Positions 14,457-16,136 of a stretch of DNA of 16,136 bases are shown here, one piece after another. The notes beneath the pieces were generated by a model. It was given only the letters and a program-made list of their open reading frames with translations, was not told the DNA's origin and made no database searches. A program made the translations under genes and the position numbers. How positions within the stretch are numbered: position 1 is the first letter of the stretch; every line of letters starts with the position of its first letter. Source of the stretch: Pseudomonadota bacterium (GTDB lineage: Bacteria > Pseudomonadota > Alphaproteobacteria > Rhizobiales > Methylopilaceae); assembly GCA_023430145.1 (NCBI GenBank), contig JAEZCD010000173.1:1-16136 (forward strand), in the 5' to 3' direction.

Positions 14457-14585
14457 GTCACCCTGCGCGAAAGCGCAGGGTCCATCTCATGAGCCTCGCA
14501 AGAAGATGGATCCTGCGGTCGAGCCGCAGGATGACGAGCGGATAGGCGGAGAGGGATCTCGCGCTTCGCGGAGGATGACGAGCGG
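14457..14585. repeat. Nested-hairpin repeat with a partial second unit after cysG
   Basis: The element (14457-14535) has outer GTCA/TGAC. Inside it are two perfect 8-bp hairpins, CCCTGCGC-GAAA-GCGCAGGG (14461-14480) and TCCTGCGG/CCGCAGGA with a 5-nt loop (14511-14531). Between them TCCATCT (14481-14487) pairs with AGATGGA (14504-14510). The whole can fold as a four-way junction. A 13-bp direct repeat, GGATGACGAGCGG, occurs at 14529-14541 and 14573-14585, with CGCG-CTT-CGCG just before the second copy, which suggests a decayed second unit. The element starts 22 bp after the cysG stop and may also mark the transcript end. Confidence 0.75.
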
Positions 14586-14607
14586 GAGAGCAAACCTCGC
14601 CGGACGC

Positions 14608-15228
14608 CTAATCCAGCGTCCGCCAGCGCGACAGCGGCATGATCTCGGGCGCCTCGCCGTAGGCACGGGTCCAGGAATCGACCGACCATTTCACGCCGCG
14701 CCTAGTCTCGACCAGGACGGCGGTGGTGTGCGGCGAGCGCCCGTCGACGAAGAAGCCGCGCGACACCGGCTCGTCGACCGTGTGGTGCCGCAAAAGGCCG
14801 AGCTGATCGAGGATCAGCAGCAGCGAGGTCGTGTTGCGGCTGGAATCGATGCAATCGAACTGCTTCGGATCACCCGAATGCTCGTAGCCGGCGCGCGCCA
14901 CGTGGTTGCGGGTGCCGACGGCGCGGCCGATCCGCCGATCGAACCAGGCGCCGGCCGCCGCGATGGCATGACGCTCGGCCTTCGCCGATGCCTTGCCGGG
15001 GCCGAGCAGCTGCGCGAGCTTCGCACGGTCGGCGGCAGTCAGGCCGACGCGGCTGCGGTACTTGCAGTCGAAGCCGTGGCAGACGATCAGCCTCGCGGGC
15101 GTCGGCGGCGCGACCGAATGCGGGCGATAGGTCGCCGCCTCGACCGCCGCCCTGTCGGCGTGCGCCGGACCGCTCTGCACGCCGAGCACCAGGCAGACGG
15201 CGGAGAGACACCGATAGGCCGGCCGCAT
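14608..15228 (-). CDS. Secreted protein with a possible Cys-His-Asp triad
   Basis: This is a 206-residue protein of unknown function. The ATG at 15228 has GGGGGAG nine bases upstream. The first 24 residues form a signal peptide (hydrophobic LSAVCLVLGV, likely cleavage after AHA), so it is probably periplasmic or secreted. The C-terminal half has FDCIDSSRNTTSLLLILDQLGLL (125-146), SPHTTAVLVE (165-174) and KWSVDSW (180-186). The order C126 on a helix start, H167 on a strand and D184 on the next strand is that of transglutaminase-like and papain-fold cysteine enzymes. This is inference from pattern only. Two more cysteines (C50 and C55, VCHGFDC) could form a disulfide. I believe similar uncharacterised proteins occur in Hyphomicrobiales. 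It is divergent from the small gene at 15405. Confidence 0.75.
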   Translation of the reverse strand: MRPAYRCLSAVCLVLGVQSGPAHADRAAVEAATYRPHSVAPPTPARLIVCHGFDCKYRSRVGLTAADRAKLAQLLGPGKASAKAERHAIAAAGAWFDRRIGRAVGTRNHVARAGYEHSGDPKQFDCIDSSRNTTSLLLILDQLGLLRHHTVDEPVSRGFFVDGRSPHTTAVLVETRRGVKWSVDSWTRAYGEAPEIMPLSRWRTLD

Positions 15229-15404
15229 TCCTAATCGCTCCCCCCTGCATCGCGGCCGTCGCCGGCCCGAGAAAGCCTACCTAACCGAGCCGCCGGCCCA
15301 GACCAAAGCAAGCGGGCGTGAACGGGTTCCCTCCTGGGCCGGCTTCGCGTGAACCAATCCGTGGCGGTCGCCGTTTCCTCCGCAGCCGCCACGAGATCGC
15401 CGCG

Positions 15405-15653
15405 ATGCAAACAAGCTCCTTCCGCCTCACCTGCCCGATCACCGGCGAGAGCGTGCCGGCGCATCTGAACGGCGCCGAGCTCTTCACCACCGCCGATATC
15501 GACCAGATGGCGCCGGAGACGCAGATCTGGTGGTCGGAGATCGTTCGCCAGTATGCGCTGCTGCGCGAAGCCGATCCGACCGCAGACCCGGCGGCGATCC
15601 TCCATCAGACTCTGCAGTCCTGGCCGGAGGACCACGTGTCCGCCGATCGCTGA
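15405..15653 (+). CDS. Small protein of unknown function
   Basis: This is an 82-residue soluble, acidic protein starting MQTSSFRLTCPITGESVPAH and ending in PEDHVSADR. I do not recognise a family. The N-terminal CPITGESV looks like a zinc-ribbon-type turn, but the protein has only one cysteine, so it cannot form a standard zinc site alone. The middle (MAPETQIWWSEIVRQYALLREAD) is probably helical. The ATG at 15405 is favoured over an in-frame ATG at 15318, whose extra residues are Arg/Pro-rich and lie in the divergent promoter gap. The ribosome site is weak. It lies 109 bp upstream of the DUF937-like gene on the same strand. Confidence 0.55.
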   Translation: MQTSSFRLTCPITGESVPAHLNGAELFTTADIDQMAPETQIWWSEIVRQYALLREADPTADPAAILHQTLQSWPEDHVSADR

Positions 15654-15761
15654 AACGGCGCCGCCGGAACGGTCCTCCGCCGAGCGCGTTCTGCTTCGCC
15701 GGCCCGTCGCCCGAACGGGGATCGAGGCCGTGCGCGAGAAACACAAGGTGAGGAGCGTCCG

Positions 15762-16136
15762 ATGGGACTTCTGGATCAGATGTTCGGCGGCGGCGGAGAC
15801 AAGTCCGGCGGCGGCGGCATGTCGCCGCTGACGCTCGCTTTGCTCGGCATCCTCGCCTGGCAGACCTATAACGGCCGCGGCCGCCTCGCCGACATGCTCG
15901 GCCGCAAGGCGCCGGACAGCGACGCAGCCCCCTCCCCCGGACAGCCGCGTGCTCCGGACCGCCTGCCGGACGACCGGATGGCGAGGGGCGATGGCGATGG
16001 CGGCCTCGACGATCTGCTGGGCCAGCGCGGCGGCGGCGGCGGCCTCGGCGACATTCTCGCGGGCGGGGGCGATCGTGGCGGCCGTGGCGGCGGCGGGCTC
16101 GGCGACATTCTCGGCGGCATGCTGGGCGGCGGCGCG
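15762..16136 (+). CDS. Glycine-rich DUF937/YidB-like protein (3' end outside window)
   Basis: The first 125 residues are visible and the frame is still open at the window edge. The ATG at 15762 has AGGTGAGGAG with GGAG six bases upstream. It begins MGLLDQMFGGGG, then MSPLTLALLGILAWQTYNGRGRLADMLGRK (20-49), which is the opening of the DUF937/YidB-like family in alphaproteobacteria. A Pro/Asp-rich linker and glycine-rich copies of a GGLDDLL/GGLGDIL motif follow (about 80-120). The function of the family is unknown. The usual C-terminal YidB-type domain would lie beyond the window. Confidence 0.75.
   Translation, partial: MGLLDQMFGGGGDKSGGGGMSPLTLALLGILAWQTYNGRGRLADMLGRKAPDSDAAPSPGQPRAPDRLPDDRMARGDGDGGLDDLLGQRGGGGGLGDILAGGGDRGGRGGGGLGDILGGMLGGGA

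Noticed and set aside
14461..14480. Intrinsic terminator for cysG
   Set aside because: The stem is strong, but it is not followed by a T-run and it belongs to a larger nested repeat. It could still be a 3' end, but it is not called as a terminator.
16020..16136. GGC-rich tandem repetition as a noncoding repeat or CRISPR-like array
   Set aside because: The periodicity is explained by glycine codons and repeated GLGDIL-type motifs in the DUF937-like protein. There are no conserved repeat-spacer units.
1..16136. tRNA, rRNA, riboswitch, insertion sequence or phage genes
   Set aside because: No cloverleaf, rRNA core, transposase or phage motif was recognised on reading both strands. A subtle riboswitch cannot be excluded without a covariance search.

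Overview
The window is high-GC DNA, about 70% G+C in hand-counted coding samples. Gene content and protein style suggest an alphaproteobacterium, most likely of the order Hyphomicrobiales (Rhizobiales). The pointers are an alphaproteobacterial-type HisS, tandem ExoD-family proteins, a DUF1194 protein, a DUF937/YidB-like protein and abundant intergenic palindromic repeats. No genus can be named from the sequence alone. It reads as chromosomal housekeeping and accessory DNA. I saw no prophage, insertion sequence, CRISPR array, tRNA or rRNA gene.

Left part (1-4103): the 3' part of a gene for a probably exported DUF1176-like protein with a lysine-rich tail; a tandem pair of NTF2/SnoaL-like proteins (about 60% identical by hand alignment); then hisS. 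HisS is about 80-90 residues longer than usual, and its middle third (about 2430-3045) is clearly lower in G+C than both ends. hisS is bracketed by two copies, in opposite orientation, of a roughly 120-130 bp element built from paired hairpins. A second type of palindromic element fills the rest of the gap up to the convergent DUF1194 gene.

Middle part (4104-8257): a secreted von Willebrand A-like DUF1194 protein on the minus strand, a divergent TerB-family protein, a manganese catalase with its full di-manganese ligand set and a probable TTG start, and two tandem ExoD-family membrane proteins on the minus strand.

Sulfur part (8432-14435): an assimilatory sulfate reduction cluster. cysH (iron-sulfur APS/PAPS reductase, minus strand) is divergent from cysJ and cysI (NADPH-sulfite reductase flavoprotein and hemoprotein, overlapping by one base) and cysG (siroheme synthase, which makes the prosthetic group of CysI). 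Together they take activated sulfate to sulfite and then sulfide, with the cofactor gene included. The AT-rich cysH-cysJ gap carries nested inverted repeats that look like a shared operator/promoter region. No sulfate-activation gene (cysD, cysN, cysC) lies in the window.

Right end (14436-16136): a nested-hairpin repeat after cysG, a secreted protein with a plausible Cys-His-Asp triad, a small unrecognised protein, and the start of a glycine-rich DUF937/YidB-like protein cut by the window edge. The most unusual items are the mosaic, enlarged hisS with its inverted flanking repeats, the cysH/cysJ operator region, and the secreted triad protein. I found no complete new multi-gene system.
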